A stretch of 64,000 bases of DNA from Fictibacillus sp. BK138 (GCF_004216955.1 NZ_SGXL01000001.1:1887413-1951412); one strand, 5' to 3'; positions 25,765 through 36,326 are shown, numbered from the stretch's first letter. Numbers and translations are program-made. The notes: generated from the letters alone by a model not told the origin.

Positions 25765-26002
25765 AACACTCTCATCCTTTAGTTCAGTTTGTATGTATGC
25801 TATCTTATCATAGGATAATTTGCAAATAAGTCAATGACCTAATAAATATATTCATATATTCGAAAAATTTCAGACAAAAAATAGGATGATTCAAAATAAA
25901 AATATTTGATTCACCCTTTTTTTATAAACATACTTGCTACCAAAATTCATTATTTCCAAAACAACAACGCTTACGTTAATATCAATTTTTTATTTGATAG
26001 AA

Positions 26003-26052
26003 TAAAAATTTAAGGCTGCCAAAAGTAAGTAAAACTTACTTTCGGAGCAGCC
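26003..26052 (-). terminator. Terminator after the ABC exporter operon
   Basis: GGCTGC and GCAGCC, plus inner AAGTAAG/CTTACTT arms, form a long hairpin followed on the minus strand by a T-rich tract. Confidence 0.8.
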
Positions 26053-26054
26053 CC

Positions 26055-27866
26055 TTAACTGACTTCTTCTATTGTATCTGTACCATGCTGCAGCAAAAAC
26101 ATCTTATGATATAATCCCCGCTGCTTCAACAGCTCTTGATGTGTTCCTCTTTCAACGATTTCACCTTTATGAAGAACTAAAATTAACTCTGCATCCTGAA
26201 TCGTTGATAATCTGTGCGCGATTGCGATCGTTGTTCTTCCGCTTCTCATCTTATGAAGAGCAAGCTGTATCTCTTCTTCCGTCTCAGTATCTATGTTCGC
26301 TGTTGCTTCATCTAAAATGAGAATTCTCGGAGAAAATGCCATCGTTCTCGCAAATGAAATCAACTGTCTTTGTCCGCTCGAAAATGAAGCTCCTCTTTCA
26401 CCCATTATCGTATTATATTCTTCAGGCAATCTTTCAATAAAGCTTGTAGCTTGAACAAATCGTGCCGCTGCCTCAATATCTTCATCTGTTATTTCTTTGT
26501 TGTATAATCGGATGTTTTGAGCGATATCTCCTACGAATAAAAATGGATCCTGAAGCACAAGACCAACTTTTTTCCTGAGTTCATCATTATCGAAATGTGA
26601 CAAAGGAATATCATCGATCAATATCTCACCTTTTTCCACATCATAAAAACGCATAAGCAAATTAATAATGGAACTTTTACCACTGCCTGTATGCCCTACT
26701 AATGCAACAGTTTCTCCTGGGTTAGCGGTAAATGAAATATTTTTTAGCACTTCTTGTTCGCCATCATAGGAAAAAGACACATTCTTAAATTCAATTTTTC
26801 CGTTGCCTATAACAGGGTCTAATGTACCTGTGTATCTTTTAACTGGAGCAAGTTCAGTTTCGTCCATAACGGTAAATACTCTTCCGGCAGATACAACTGC
26901 TTGCTGAAAAATCGAAAGCCTCATCATCATCATATTTACAGGTTCGAAAAAACGATCCAAGTAGTTGATGAAAGCATAAATCACACCGATTTCAACTGGT
27001 GAATCAAACGACTTTATGCCAAAAAAGGATAAGATCATCAGAAGAGCCAGCATATAGATAAGGTCTACAGCTGGTCTTAAAAGTAAGCCATTATATTTTA
27101 TATTTCTCATCTGAGCATCGTTATGTTCATTGTTTACTTGCGCAAATTCTTCCTTGAGTCTTTTTTGCTGATTAAAGACTTGAACGATTGACATACCTTG
27201 AAGTGACTCGTTTAACTTAGCATTCAACTGACTGAGCTTTTCTCTCATTTCATAAAAAGATCTTGAACTATACTTTCTGTACAGCCACATGATACAAATA
27301 ATAAATGGTAATATACCTAAACAAAAAAGCGCAAGTTTAACATTTAAATAAAACATAAATCCAAAAATACCAAATAGAAAAACAATGTTCTGGACAAACG
27401 TGGACAGAACACTCACATATAGATCTTTAACTGCTTCTGTATCATTCGTGATCCTTGAAACAAGACTTCCGACTGGAGTGCGGTCAAAGAATTTCAACCC
27501 TAATGAATGTACTTTTGAGAATACTTGAATCCTTAATGTTTGAATGATGTCTAAAGCTACCGACTGGAACAAGACAAATTGAATATAATTCACGAATGCT
27601 GACAACACAATTAGACTAATATAACTGCACCCAAGAATAATGAGTGCTTGTTGATCGAAAATCCGAGGTGTTAAATAATCATCGATAAACGTTTTGACTA
27701 ATATCGGTGCTGTAAGTTCTGAGGCAGTAGCAGCCAATAGAAGAAGAAAAGCAATAGAAAGCCGTTTCTTATGCATTTTTGTATACGACATGAGACGTTT
27801 AAAAACAGTCCATTGATTCATATGATTCAATTCTTCATTTAGTTGTACATTGCCGTCTCCACTCAT
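26055..27866 (-). CDS. ABC exporter half-transporter, catalytic subunit (YknV-like)
   Basis: A 603-residue half-transporter: six membrane segments, then an ATPase domain with Walker A GHTGSGKSSI, Walker B LILDEATANID (canonical Glu) and switch AIAHRLS. Its signature FSSGQRQLIS departs from LSGGQ. Together with the overlapping upstream gene it forms a heterodimer with one normal and one degenerate ATP site. Length fits YknV better than the longer YheH/BmrD. It probably exports lipids or drugs; the substrate is unknown. Confidence 0.85.
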   Translation of the reverse strand: MSGDGNVQLNEELNHMNQWTVFKRLMSYTKMHKKRLSIAFLLLLAATASELTAPILVKTFIDDYLTPRIFDQQALIILGCSYISLIVLSAFVNYIQFVLFQSVALDIIQTLRIQVFSKVHSLGLKFFDRTPVGSLVSRITNDTEAVKDLYVSVLSTFVQNIVFLFGIFGFMFYLNVKLALFCLGILPFIICIMWLYRKYSSRSFYEMREKLSQLNAKLNESLQGMSIVQVFNQQKRLKEEFAQVNNEHNDAQMRNIKYNGLLLRPAVDLIYMLALLMILSFFGIKSFDSPVEIGVIYAFINYLDRFFEPVNMMMMRLSIFQQAVVSAGRVFTVMDETELAPVKRYTGTLDPVIGNGKIEFKNVSFSYDGEQEVLKNISFTANPGETVALVGHTGSGKSSIINLLMRFYDVEKGEILIDDIPLSHFDNDELRKKVGLVLQDPFLFVGDIAQNIRLYNKEITDEDIEAAARFVQATSFIERLPEEYNTIMGERGASFSSGQRQLISFARTMAFSPRILILDEATANIDTETEEEIQLALHKMRSGRTTIAIAHRLSTIQDAELILVLHKGEIVERGTHQELLKQRGLYHKMFLLQHGTDTIEEVS

Positions 27867-29614
27867 TTGGATCCACCTCCTTGTGCGATCAATGTTTCAA
27901 GAGCCTGCCTTTCGTAAGTCTCCTTATACCATCCTTCTTCACATAATAAGGACTGATGTGTCCCCCTTTGAATAATGGTGCCTTTATCCATAACAATAAT
28001 TAAGTCACAATGAGCGATAGAAGACAATCTGTGAGCGGTAATAATTGTTGTTTTGTTTTTTCTTTTTTCTTTTAAGTTCTGAAGGATTTCTTCTTCGGTT
28101 TTTGCATCGACAGCAGATAATGAGTCATCCAGAATCAGAATTTCAGGATCTGTCACAAGAGATCTCGCTATCGATATCCGTTGCTTTTGTCCTCCTGATA
28201 ACGTTACTCCTCTTTCACCAACAACTGTTTCATATCCATATTTAAACTGGGTAATATCTTTGTGAATAGAAGCCGTTTCTGCAGCTCCTTTTATTTCCGA
28301 AAAAGGGGAATCAACCTTTCCGAAAGCAATGTTTTCTGCGATGGTAGCAGAAAAAAGAAAATGATCTTGAGGTACATAACCAATCGCCGATCGTAATATA
28401 TGCAGCCGGTAATCACAGATATCTTCCCCATCTAGAAGAATATCATCTCTTTGGATGTGATATTCACGGAGAAGCATTCTGCACAGTGTTGTTTTCCCGC
28501 TCCCTGTTTTTCCGACGATTCCAATTGACTGGCCACTCTTCAAAGTGAAACTGACGTCCTTTAACACAGGACTCTTTCCAAGATAACTAAATTCCTTCAG
28601 ACGAAATTCAATATTACCTTTTGGCAGCTTAGAAATTGTCCCTTCATCCAAAATCTCCTCTCTAACTGCCAGTAATGTTTCGATTCGATCATATGACGCT
28701 CTTCCTCTTTCCACGATATTAAAAAGCCACCCAAATGCCAGCATTGGCCAGATTAATAATCCCAGGTAACTGGTGAACGATACTAGTTCTCCTATTGTAA
28801 GTTCACCTTGAATGACTAAAGATGATCCATAGCTAACTGCTAGAAAGAATGAAAAGCCGATAATCAGTGAAATTGTAGGATCAAACAATGAATCTATTCG
28901 AGCGACCGCCATATTCTTTCTAACAGCATCTTTTGATAATTCTTTAAAGCTGTTAATATCCTCTGTTTCCTGTCCGAATGCTTTTATTACACGAGTTCCA
29001 GATATACTTTCCTGCACTTTATCGTTAAGTGACGAAAATGCTTCCTGCGCACTGTGAAATCGTTTATGAAGCATAGTGCCATATTTATTCGTCGCCCATG
29101 CCATTACAGGTAAGGGAAGTAAACTTACGAGGGTAAGCTTCCAGCTGATCGTTGTGGCCATTGCAATCAAAGTAAATCCACCCATCATCAATGAATCTAC
29201 TAAGGTCAGAACACCATCCCCTGCCGTTTGCTGGATAGCTTGAAGATCATTTGTTGAGTGAGCCATAAGATCTCCCACTCGGCGCTTTTGATAAAATTCT
29301 TGCGATTTCTTTGTAAAGTGCTCATATAGCTTGTTTCTCAGCAGCATAGCAAGTTTTACCGCTGCACCGAAGATTAATATTCTCCAAATATACCTCAGAA
29401 CATAGATGCCTACAGCAATTGCAATTAGCAATCCCCCATATCGCCATAACAATTCTTCTGTCAAGGTACCTCCCTTAATGTGATCGACAGTCAGACCGAC
29501 AATTTTAGGCGGTACTAACAGACCCAATGAAACGAACGCAAGCATAATGATGCCGCCGAGATATCGAACTTTCTCTTGTTTGAAATACCACATCAATTGC
29601 ATAAAAACCTTCAT
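27863..29614 (-). CDS. ABC exporter half-transporter, degenerate-site subunit (YknU-like)
   Basis: About 583 residues, same layout as its partner. Walker A GKTGSGKTTL and signature LSGGQKQRISIARSL are intact, but Walker B reads LILDDSLSAVD, with Asp in place of the catalytic Glu. This is the usual sign of the non-hydrolysing site in heterodimeric exporters, and it complements the partner's altered signature. ATG 29614 follows GGGGGG; the stop overlaps the partner's ATG. Confidence 0.86.
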   Translation of the reverse strand: MKVFMQLMWYFKQEKVRYLGGIIMLAFVSLGLLVPPKIVGLTVDHIKGGTLTEELLWRYGGLLIAIAVGIYVLRYIWRILIFGAAVKLAMLLRNKLYEHFTKKSQEFYQKRRVGDLMAHSTNDLQAIQQTAGDGVLTLVDSLMMGGFTLIAMATTISWKLTLVSLLPLPVMAWATNKYGTMLHKRFHSAQEAFSSLNDKVQESISGTRVIKAFGQETEDINSFKELSKDAVRKNMAVARIDSLFDPTISLIIGFSFFLAVSYGSSLVIQGELTIGELVSFTSYLGLLIWPMLAFGWLFNIVERGRASYDRIETLLAVREEILDEGTISKLPKGNIEFRLKEFSYLGKSPVLKDVSFTLKSGQSIGIVGKTGSGKTTLCRMLLREYHIQRDDILLDGEDICDYRLHILRSAIGYVPQDHFLFSATIAENIAFGKVDSPFSEIKGAAETASIHKDITQFKYGYETVVGERGVTLSGGQKQRISIARSLVTDPEILILDDSLSAVDAKTEEEILQNLKEKRKNKTTIITAHRLSSIAHCDLIIVMDKGTIIQRGTHQSLLCEEGWYKETYERQALETLIAQGGGSK

Positions 29615-29691
29615 ATCTGTCCCCCCATATATGCAACTAAAACAAGTATAGTTTACCAATATATGAAAATTCCGAAAAGAAAAAAGTTCAT

Positions 29692-29721
29692 AAAAAAAGA
29701 CTACCTTAAGAGCAGTCTTTT
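29692..29721 (-). terminator. Terminator after mnmH
   Basis: AAAAGACT and AGTCTTTT pair around a short loop, with a T-run on the minus strand. Confidence 0.75.
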
Positions 29722-29728
29722 AAATAAG

Positions 29729-30772
29729 TTAAAGAATTTTGTTAATTTCATTCTTAATTTCGTTGTAAAGGTAATCAAAAGAATCTCCACATACCTTGAT
29801 ACATTGACTTTCATATTTTTGTTCAGCAAACTCATACTTTGGATCATAATAGTTTTCAAGCAAGAAAGAAACGACTTTTTCATATTCTTGATGTGCGAGT
29901 GCTTCTTCGATCTCGGTCATGATAGGAAATGGAATCCTTTTTGAAAGTTTCAATACTGCTTCTTCAATTTCTTCCTTATGCAACATCGGATCATATACAT
30001 TACAAATATACTTTACACGCATCCCAAAAGGCATATCGATATGGATTCGGGTGCCTGAATACTTTCCTTCTAACAAAAAATCGGGAACAACAACCCTTCC
30101 GATTCGTTTGCTTTCAGATTCAATAATTAAAACAGGAGAGTCTTTTAAATCTTTTAAACGCTCAAACAATCTTGATTCAAACTTTTTCTGTGAAGCGGGT
30201 TCTTCTCCAATTCTTCCAAAAATTGACCCTTTATGACTAGCCATTCCCTCTAAATTTATTACTGGATATCCTTCATCCTGCAGTTTCTCCAAAAACTTAG
30301 TTTTCATTGTGCCTGTATAGCCTTCAATAACTATGATGTTTTTCGGATATTGTGAATATTCATCAAGCATTCTTTCAATCTGCTTTCTGTAAGAACGTAT
30401 CCCGCCATCTAACTGCAAACAATGTATCCCCATCATCGACATTGTTTGAGCGATACTTTTTGAACGCATCCCACCTCTCGCACAATAAATCACAACTTGC
30501 TTTTCCGGATTTTCTGCCATCTCTGACTTAATTGACTTAAAAAACTGCGGCAATTTGGGAGCTACAATCTCAAGCCCGCGTTCCATTGCTTGTTCCTTAC
30601 TATTTTGCTTATAGATCGTTCCAATTTCTGCTCGTTCATCATTTGAAAAAATACTTAAGCATTTTGCACCAGGTATATGATATTCTTCATATTCTTTAGG
30701 GGACCTGACATCAAAAAGCAGATGTGAATCAGAATCTATTTCATTTATCTGGATTGTTTTTATATCGTTCAT
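29729..30772 (-). CDS. mnmH: tRNA 2-selenouridine synthase
   Basis: A 347-residue enzyme (also SelU/YbbB) that converts 2-thiouridine at tRNA wobble position 34 to 2-selenouridine through a geranylated intermediate, using selenophosphate. The rhodanese domain has the catalytic Cys97 in YCARGGMRS; a P-loop GYTGTMKT (151-158) starts the second domain, followed by LEGMASHKGSIFG. The Cys97 numbering equals that of E. coli. I chose ATG 30772 with AAAGGATG upstream. It is about 7 kb from tRNA-Sec and shares SelD with the Sec pathway. Confidence 0.9.
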   Translation of the reverse strand: MNDIKTIQINEIDSDSHLLFDVRSPKEYEEYHIPGAKCLSIFSNDERAEIGTIYKQNSKEQAMERGLEIVAPKLPQFFKSIKSEMAENPEKQVVIYCARGGMRSKSIAQTMSMMGIHCLQLDGGIRSYRKQIERMLDEYSQYPKNIIVIEGYTGTMKTKFLEKLQDEGYPVINLEGMASHKGSIFGRIGEEPASQKKFESRLFERLKDLKDSPVLIIESESKRIGRVVVPDFLLEGKYSGTRIHIDMPFGMRVKYICNVYDPMLHKEEIEEAVLKLSKRIPFPIMTEIEEALAHQEYEKVVSFLLENYYDPKYEFAEQKYESQCIKVCGDSFDYLYNEIKNEINKIL

Positions 30773-30809
30773 AATCATCATCCTTTTTTGACGCTTTAAG
30801 CAATTAGAA

Positions 30810-30844
30810 CGAAAACAAGCACCCGATTTTACTCAGGGTGCTTG
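30810..30844 (-). terminator. Terminator after yneF
   Basis: CAAGCACCC (30816-30824) pairs with GGGTGCTTG (30836-30844), followed on the minus strand by TTTTCGTT. Confidence 0.8.
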
Positions 30845-30849
30845 TACAC

Positions 30850-31068
30850 TTACTTCATCTGCTTGTTCATAGCCTGCATCATTTGGTTAATTTTCTTTTG
30901 CGAAGGCTTTTGACCCATCTGCATCATCATCACACGCAACATATTTTCATTAATCGGTGGATTTTTTTGTAAATAACTCATCATATACTTGCGGGCAATA
31001 AAAAATCCGATCGCAACGCCTGCAATCAGTGAAAGTGCCGCCACAAGGATTACCATTCCAGTACTCAT
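30850..31068 (-). CDS. yneF: YneF family small membrane protein (UPF0154)
   Basis: A 72-residue protein with one N-terminal membrane helix ([20 protein letters not shown]) and a Met/Gln/Lys-rich cytosolic tail ([20 protein letters not shown]). It matches the UPF0154/YneF family; function unknown. GGAGG precedes ATG 31068. Its place beside sirA and tkt matches B. subtilis. Confidence 0.9.
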   Translation of the reverse strand: MSTGMVILVAALSLIAGVAIGFFIARKYMMSYLQKNPPINENMLRVMMMQMGQKPSQKKINQMMQAMNKQMK

Positions 31069-31146
31069 TGTTAAAACTTCCTCCTTCATGTTGTCTAGAA
31101 CTAGTTTACTACAAGTTATAGGGTACATACAACATTTGAAAGTTAA

Positions 31147-31587
31147 TTAAGTAGCATACACCATGTTCAGCTTAAAAGGTGACAGCCATCCGTATTTTCT
31201 TTCACCATAATCCATCGCTAAGAAGTATGATTCAAATTGCCTTAATGCTTCAAAAATGATAGTTTCTGCCTCAAAATTTCCAATGCTGTACAAATGGAGA
31301 TACCTTTCGTTCAATTCAATTCTTACTTTACTGTTCTTACATGCAAGTGTATAGGTTTGACCTTCACATTGCCAATCATATTTATTACTTAATTGAAGCC
31401 AAAAATGTTCCTCAAGCTGCGAAACAGAAATGGAGGATGTTATGTACCCGATCTGCTTGTTTAAGATTTGTTTAAATATACCTGATGAACGCTGTTCTTC
31501 ATAAAATAATTGAAAAAGTTTATTTTCTTTTCCATAGTAGGAATGAGCAACTTCTTTTGTTATTAAATAGATATAAAATTCTCTCAT
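31147..31587 (-). CDS. sirA: Sporulation inhibitor of DnaA, SirA
   Basis: A 146-residue soluble protein, MREFYIYLITKEVAHSYYGK at the start and MVYAT at the end. By sequence and its location between yneF and tkt it is SirA (YneE), which binds DnaA domain I to stop new rounds of replication when Spo0A is active. GAGAGGAGC precedes ATG 31587. Its upstream region has a perfect Spo0A box. Confidence 0.85.
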   Translation of the reverse strand: MREFYIYLITKEVAHSYYGKENKLFQLFYEEQRSSGIFKQILNKQIGYITSSISVSQLEEHFWLQLSNKYDWQCEGQTYTLACKNSKVRIELNERYLHLYSIGNFEAETIIFEALRQFESYFLAMDYGERKYGWLSPFKLNMVYAT

Positions 31588-31618
31588 ATAAAAGCTCCTC
31601 TCCAACTTCTTTGCTGAA

Positions 31619-31686
31619 AGTATAAACAAATTTGGAGAAAAAGCTTGTCTAAAAAACAAAGTGAAAAACAACTTTTTTTGTCGAAA
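31619..31686 (-). promoter_or_regulatory. sirA promoter with Spo0A box
   Basis: A perfect 0A box TTTGTCGAAA lies at 31677-31686. On the minus strand -10 TATACT (31619-31624) is separated by 21 bp from a -35-like TAGACA (31646-31651), the stretched spacing seen in Spo0A-activated sigma-A promoters; a weaker 0A-like TTGTCTAAAA overlaps the -35. Confidence 0.72.
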
Positions 31687-31721
31687 AACAAAGAAAAGAA
31701 GGTTTTCGTTTGAAAACCTTC
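31687..31721 (-). terminator. Terminator after tkt
   Basis: GAAGGTTTTC (31698-31707) and GAAAACCTTC (31712-31721) pair around GTTT; T-rich sequence follows on the minus strand and runs into the sirA 0A box. Confidence 0.85.
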
Positions 31722-31736
31722 CTTTTAAAAATCTTT

Positions 31737-33731
31737 TTACTTATTTAGCATTTCTTTAACACGCTTTACTACATTTTCTGGTGTGAAGCCATACTCTTTT
31801 TGAATAACTTCACCAGGGGCAGAAGCTCCAAAAGTATCGATCGCTAATGTGTCACCTTCTAGTCCAACATATTTATGCCATCCTAATGAAGCACCCATTT
31901 CAATCGCTAATCGTTTTGTAATATGTTTTGGAAGTACTGATTCTTTATAATCTGAATCCTGCTTATCGAAGCTCTCCCAAGAAGGCATGGATACAACAGA
32001 CGCTGAGATGCCTTCATTTTTCAGAAGTTCTTGAGCTTCTACAGCCAAACTTACCTCTGACCCAGCAGAGAGAAGAAGTACTTCAGCCTCTGATTCAGAT
32101 GGAGACACTACATAAGCACCGCGTTTTACACCTTCATATGCCTTTTCTTTAGTATTTTTCAAGATAGGCAAGTCTTGACGGCTTAGAACTAGTGCAGTCG
32201 GCTGATCTTTACTTTCAACGGCAATCTTCCATGCTGCATTTGATTCATATCCGTCAGCAGGACGAATCAAGTTTAGGTTAGGAAGAGCACGTAATGAAGC
32301 AAGCTGTTCAACGGGCTCATGAGTAGGGCCGTCCTCTCCAACCATTACACTGTCATGTGTTAATACATATGTCACAGGCAGCCCCATCAATGCAGACAAG
32401 CGGATTGCAGGACGAACGTAATCAGAGAAAACAAAAAATGTTCCGCCGTATACTTTAAGTCCACCATGTAGTGCCATTCCGTTTAATGCCGCTCCCATTG
32501 CGAATTCACGAACACCAAACCAGATGTTACGCCCGCTATAATCGTTTCGGCTAAAGTTTACTTCGCCTTCTAAAAGTGTTTTGTTTGAGCCGGCTAGATC
32601 CGCGGATCCTCCAAAGATAGATGGAACGTTTTTAGCAAGTACATTTAACGCTTTTCCAGCTGAAGAACGGGTAGCAATTGCCTTATCAAATTCAGGCATA
32701 TCTTGATCCCAATTTTCTGGAAGCTCTCCTTTAATAGCTTGTTGAAGTTCTTGAGCCAATTCAGGATAAGCTTCTTCATAAGCCTTAAACTGCTTGTTCC
32801 AATCCTCTTCTTTTGTCTGACCTTCAGACTTTAACTGTTCAAAATGTGATTTAACTTCATCAGGCACATGAAAGTCATTCTCAAATGTCCACTTGTATGC
32901 TTCTTTTGTTAAAAGTATTTCATCTTTCCCAAGTGGTGCACCATGTGAAGCTGATTTACCAGACTTATTCGGTGAACCGTGGCCGATTACTGTTTTAACT
33001 TCGATAAGTGTCGGTTTATTTAACTCTTCACGTGCTTCTGCAATAGCCTTTTCGATTTCTTCCAAGTTAGTTCCATCTTCTACAAATAGAACTTGCCAGC
33101 CATAAGATTCAAATCTTTGCTGTACATTCTCAGAGAATGAATGATGCAGATCGCCATCCAAAGAAATGTCGTTCGAATCATAAAGAACAATCATTCTTCC
33201 TAATCCAAGGTGCCCAGCTAATGAAGCAGCTTCTGCTGATACACCTTCCATTAAGTCTCCGTCCCCACAGATGGAATACGTATAATGATCGATTACTTCG
33301 TAGCCTTCACGGTTATATTTTGCAGCGAGGTGACGTTCTGCCATAGCCATTCCGACAGCCATCGCAATCCCTTGTCCAAGCGGACCAGTAGTTGCTTCTA
33401 CACCGACTGTATGACCGTATTCAGGATGACCAGGAGTTTTGCTTCCCCATTGTCTGAATTGCTGCAAGTCTTCAATCGTTAACCCATAACCGCTTAAATG
33501 CAGCAAGCTATACAAGAGCATTGAACCATGGCCCGCTGATAAAACAAATCGGTCACGGTTAAACCATTCTGGATTAGATGGGTTATGGTTCATATATTTC
33601 GCCCAAAGGCTATACGCCATTGGCGCTGCACCCATCGGCATTCCTGGATGGCCTGAATTCGCCTTTTCTATGCTGTCAATGGATAGTGTTCTGATCGTAT
33701 TAATTGCTAATTCATCAATATTACGTGACAA
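31737..33731 (-). CDS. tkt: Transketolase
   Basis: A 664-residue thiamine-diphosphate enzyme of the pentose phosphate pathway. [17 protein letters not shown], the ThDP motif [19 protein letters not shown] and the second-domain [19 protein letters not shown] are all present. I chose TTG 33731 ([17 protein letters not shown]), nine bases after AAGGG; this gives the usual family length. The longer start at 33815 adds 28 unrelated residues. Confidence 0.95.
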   Translation of the reverse strand: MSRNIDELAINTIRTLSIDSIEKANSGHPGMPMGAAPMAYSLWAKYMNHNPSNPEWFNRDRFVLSAGHGSMLLYSLLHLSGYGLTIEDLQQFRQWGSKTPGHPEYGHTVGVEATTGPLGQGIAMAVGMAMAERHLAAKYNREGYEVIDHYTYSICGDGDLMEGVSAEAASLAGHLGLGRMIVLYDSNDISLDGDLHHSFSENVQQRFESYGWQVLFVEDGTNLEEIEKAIAEAREELNKPTLIEVKTVIGHGSPNKSGKSASHGAPLGKDEILLTKEAYKWTFENDFHVPDEVKSHFEQLKSEGQTKEEDWNKQFKAYEEAYPELAQELQQAIKGELPENWDQDMPEFDKAIATRSSAGKALNVLAKNVPSIFGGSADLAGSNKTLLEGEVNFSRNDYSGRNIWFGVREFAMGAALNGMALHGGLKVYGGTFFVFSDYVRPAIRLSALMGLPVTYVLTHDSVMVGEDGPTHEPVEQLASLRALPNLNLIRPADGYESNAAWKIAVESKDQPTALVLSRQDLPILKNTKEKAYEGVKRGAYVVSPSESEAEVLLLSAGSEVSLAVEAQELLKNEGISASVVSMPSWESFDKQDSDYKESVLPKHITKRLAIEMGASLGWHKYVGLEGDTLAIDTFGASAPGEVIQKEYGFTPENVVKRVKEMLNK

Positions 33732-33854
33732 AAAAATCATCCCTTCATATGTACTAAACAGTTTTGAATTACATAATAAACCTTCATGTCCAATTAGACA
33801 AGGTAAACACATCATAAACTACTGTTATTTTACCATTACCCTCTCCAGTTCATA

Positions 33855-33905
33855 CAAAAACCGCCTGAAACTATTGCAACGATACGTTGTTATAGTACAG
33901 GCGGT
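33855..33905 (-). terminator. Terminator after the second HesB-like gene
   Basis: ACCGCCTG and CAGGCGGT enclose an inner CAACG-ATA-CGTTG hairpin, with T-rich sequence on the minus strand. Confidence 0.8.
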
Positions 33906-33915
33906 ATCATTTATT

Positions 33916-34200
33916 TTAAGCTAATCTAGGAATCTGACAAGAGAAATAATCCGTTTTTTCATCATAATCAAGCTTCATATTTTCAGCAAACCAGCTTTCT
34001 TCAGCTTTAACAAAAAATCTTAATCCTTCTACTTCCTGAATGTAGTCATTTTCTTCCGGAACAGCAGGAGTGACACCAAGTGAAAAGCCTCCAGAATCAC
34101 CGCTACCTGCATACTTCACAAACAAACGTAAACCTTCTTTTGCTCCTAATTCAATATCTTTATAAAGATTAGCAGCTGCACTCGTGATTGAAAAAGTCAA
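33916..34200 (-). CDS. HesB/IscA-like protein, second copy
   Basis: About 94 residues with the HesB/IscA-like fold (FSITSAAANLYKDI, LRLFVKYAGSGDSGGFSLGV, GLRFFVKAEESWF). No conserved cluster cysteines except one near the C-terminus (FSCQIP). It is the same size as the copy at 6927-7211 and belongs to the same YneR-like group. I chose TTG 34200, six bases after GGGGAG, over TTG 34218. Confidence 0.78.
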   Translation of the reverse strand: MTFSITSAAANLYKDIELGAKEGLRLFVKYAGSGDSGGFSLGVTPAVPEENDYIQEVEGLRFFVKAEESWFAENMKLDYDEKTDYFSCQIPRLA

Positions 34201-34263
34201 AATATTCTCCCCTTTCAAAGTTGTTATATAACAGTATATACTAATTAATATTTAATGCAACAG

Positions 34264-34299
34264 AAAAAAATGCCTATTTGCACACTGGCAAATAGGCAT
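34264..34299 (-). terminator. Terminator after ynzC
   Basis: ATGCCTATTTGC and GCAAATAGGCAT form a perfect 12-bp stem, with a T-run on the minus strand. Confidence 0.88.
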
Positions 34300-34305
34300 T
34301 AAGTA

Positions 34306-34545
34306 TTAATGTTTAAGGTTGTTTTTATTATCTTTACTTCTCTTTAATTTTTCAGGTGTTACATCATTTCCGTTCGGATCGACAAATGTAACTCCATGCA
34401 AGTCTTGAACAAATGATTTTCTAAATACTTGAAGATATTCTTCTCGCAGTTTTTTTTGTTCAATTTTTTCATCGTTCGATAGCTCTGTTTGCTTTGATTT
34501 TCTGGACAATTCATTTATTCTTTGCATTTTATCTTTAGATAACAT
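34306..34545 (-). CDS. ynzC: DUF896 protein YnzC
   Basis: A 79-residue protein with MLSKDKMQRINELSRKSK, a helical hairpin and LHGVTFVDPNGNDVTPEKL, matching DUF896. In B. subtilis ynzC follows lexA-controlled yneA-yneB, as here. Function unknown. Confidence 0.9.
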   Translation of the reverse strand: MLSKDKMQRINELSRKSKQTELSNDEKIEQKKLREEYLQVFRKSFVQDLHGVTFVDPNGNDVTPEKLKRSKDNKNNLKH

Positions 34546-34605
34546 CTAAAAAAACTCCTTTTAACATCTCTTTCTCTCAATCTTACATGAGTAGAAAAGG
34601 AATTT

Positions 34606-35253
<648 letters not shown>

Positions 35254-35267
35254 TTAAGACCTGCTTT

Positions 35268-35534
35268 TTATTTATTAACCGGGATTATTACTTTCTGACC
35301 AGGAAATACAGCCGCCGCATTTACACTGTTTTTTTGTTCTACCCACTTAATAAACTCCCAGTTGGAATAATGATGTTTTGCATTGTATTCTTCAGAAAGA
35401 CTCCATAGTGAGTCTCCTTCTTCAATTGTAACTTCTATATATTGTTTATCCTGTGATGCAAGATTAGATAATGTAAAAAAGATTCCACCTACTAAACCTA
35501 AAAATACAATAACATGCAACGTCCCTTGTTTCAT
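35268..35534 (-). CDS. yneA: SOS cell division suppressor YneA
   Basis: An 88-residue exported protein: N-terminal membrane anchor (LHVIVFLGLVGGIFFTLS) and a LysM domain (TIEEGDSLWSLSEEY ... VFPGQKVIIPV). YneA halts division during DNA damage. AAAGGGG precedes ATG 35534. Three LexA boxes lie between it and lexA, as expected for SOS control. Confidence 0.9.
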   Translation of the reverse strand: MKQGTLHVIVFLGLVGGIFFTLSNLASQDKQYIEVTIEEGDSLWSLSEEYNAKHHYSNWEFIKWVEQKNSVNAAAVFPGQKVIIPVNK

Positions 35535-35551
35535 TATAATTCCCCTTTCAA

Positions 35552-35633
35552 CAAACGTTTGTTCGTATTTCTTATTTCTATAATAGCTGGAACGTTTGTT
35601 CGGTGTCAACACATTTTTTCGAACTTATGTTTG
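35552..35633. promoter_or_regulatory. Three LexA boxes between yneA and lexA
   Basis: CGAACAAACGTTTG (minus strand, 35552-35565), CGAACAAACGTTCC (minus strand, 35589-35602) and CGAACTTATGTTTG (plus strand, 35620-35633) match the Gram-positive SOS box CGAAC-N4-GTTYG/C; the middle one is perfect. They would control both divergent genes. Confidence 0.9.
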
Positions 35634-35694
35634 TATCTGCAAGAATGCCATGCTATACTTTTTATAGATAAAAAATCTGGTGAGGTGCTTAAAA

Positions 35695-36309
35695 ATGACT
35701 AAGTTATCCAGACGGCAATTGGATATTCTGGCTTTTATAAAAGAAGAAGTATCACAAAAAGGCTATCCGCCTTCTGTTAGAGAAATTGGTGAAGCCGTTG
35801 GACTCGCCTCGAGTTCTACTGTTCATGGACATTTAGCAAGACTTGAAAAAAAGGGATTAATACGCAGGGACCCAACCAAACCAAGGGCGATCGAGGTATT
35901 AGGTTTAGAGGATAATATTCCTTCTGTTAGATCTGTATCGATTCCGGTTATCGGTAAAGTAACGGCAGGGCTTCCAATCAGCGCTGTTGAAAATGTAGAA
36001 GAATATTTCCCTCTTCCCGAACATGTTGTTGGAGATGAAAATGTTTTTATGCTTTCCGTTGTTGGAGACAGTATGATCGAAGCAGGGATCTTTAACAAAG
36101 ATTTGGTAGTTGTAAAGCAGCAGCCAACAGCAAATAATGGAGATATTATCGTGGCAATGACCGATGAAGATGAAGCTACTGTAAAACGATTCTTTAAAGA
36201 AAAGAATCATATCAGGCTTCAGCCAGAGAACTCTTCTATGGAGCCTATTATTCTGCAGAGCTGTACAATCTTAGGTAAAGTAATAGGGGTTTACAGGAGT
36301 ATCCATTAA
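35695..36309 (+). CDS. lexA: SOS repressor LexA
   Basis: A 204-residue repressor. The N-terminal winged helix includes [20 protein letters not shown]; the self-cleavage bond is A91-G92, with catalytic Ser126 (VVGDSM) and Lys164 (ATVKRF). RecA-DNA filaments trigger cleavage. ATG 35695 follows GAGGTG. It is autoregulated through the adjacent boxes; recA of this window also has an SOS box. Confidence 0.96.
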   Translation: MTKLSRRQLDILAFIKEEVSQKGYPPSVREIGEAVGLASSSTVHGHLARLEKKGLIRRDPTKPRAIEVLGLEDNIPSVRSVSIPVIGKVTAGLPISAVENVEEYFPLPEHVVGDENVFMLSVVGDSMIEAGIFNKDLVVVKQQPTANNGDIIVAMTDEDEATVKRFFKEKNHIRLQPENSSMEPIILQSCTILGKVIGVYRSIH

Positions 36310-36326
36310 TTCATAAGTAATTTTAG

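Noticed and set aside
29729-30772. Simple rhodanese
   Set aside because: The second P-loop domain and Cys97 context identify MnmH.
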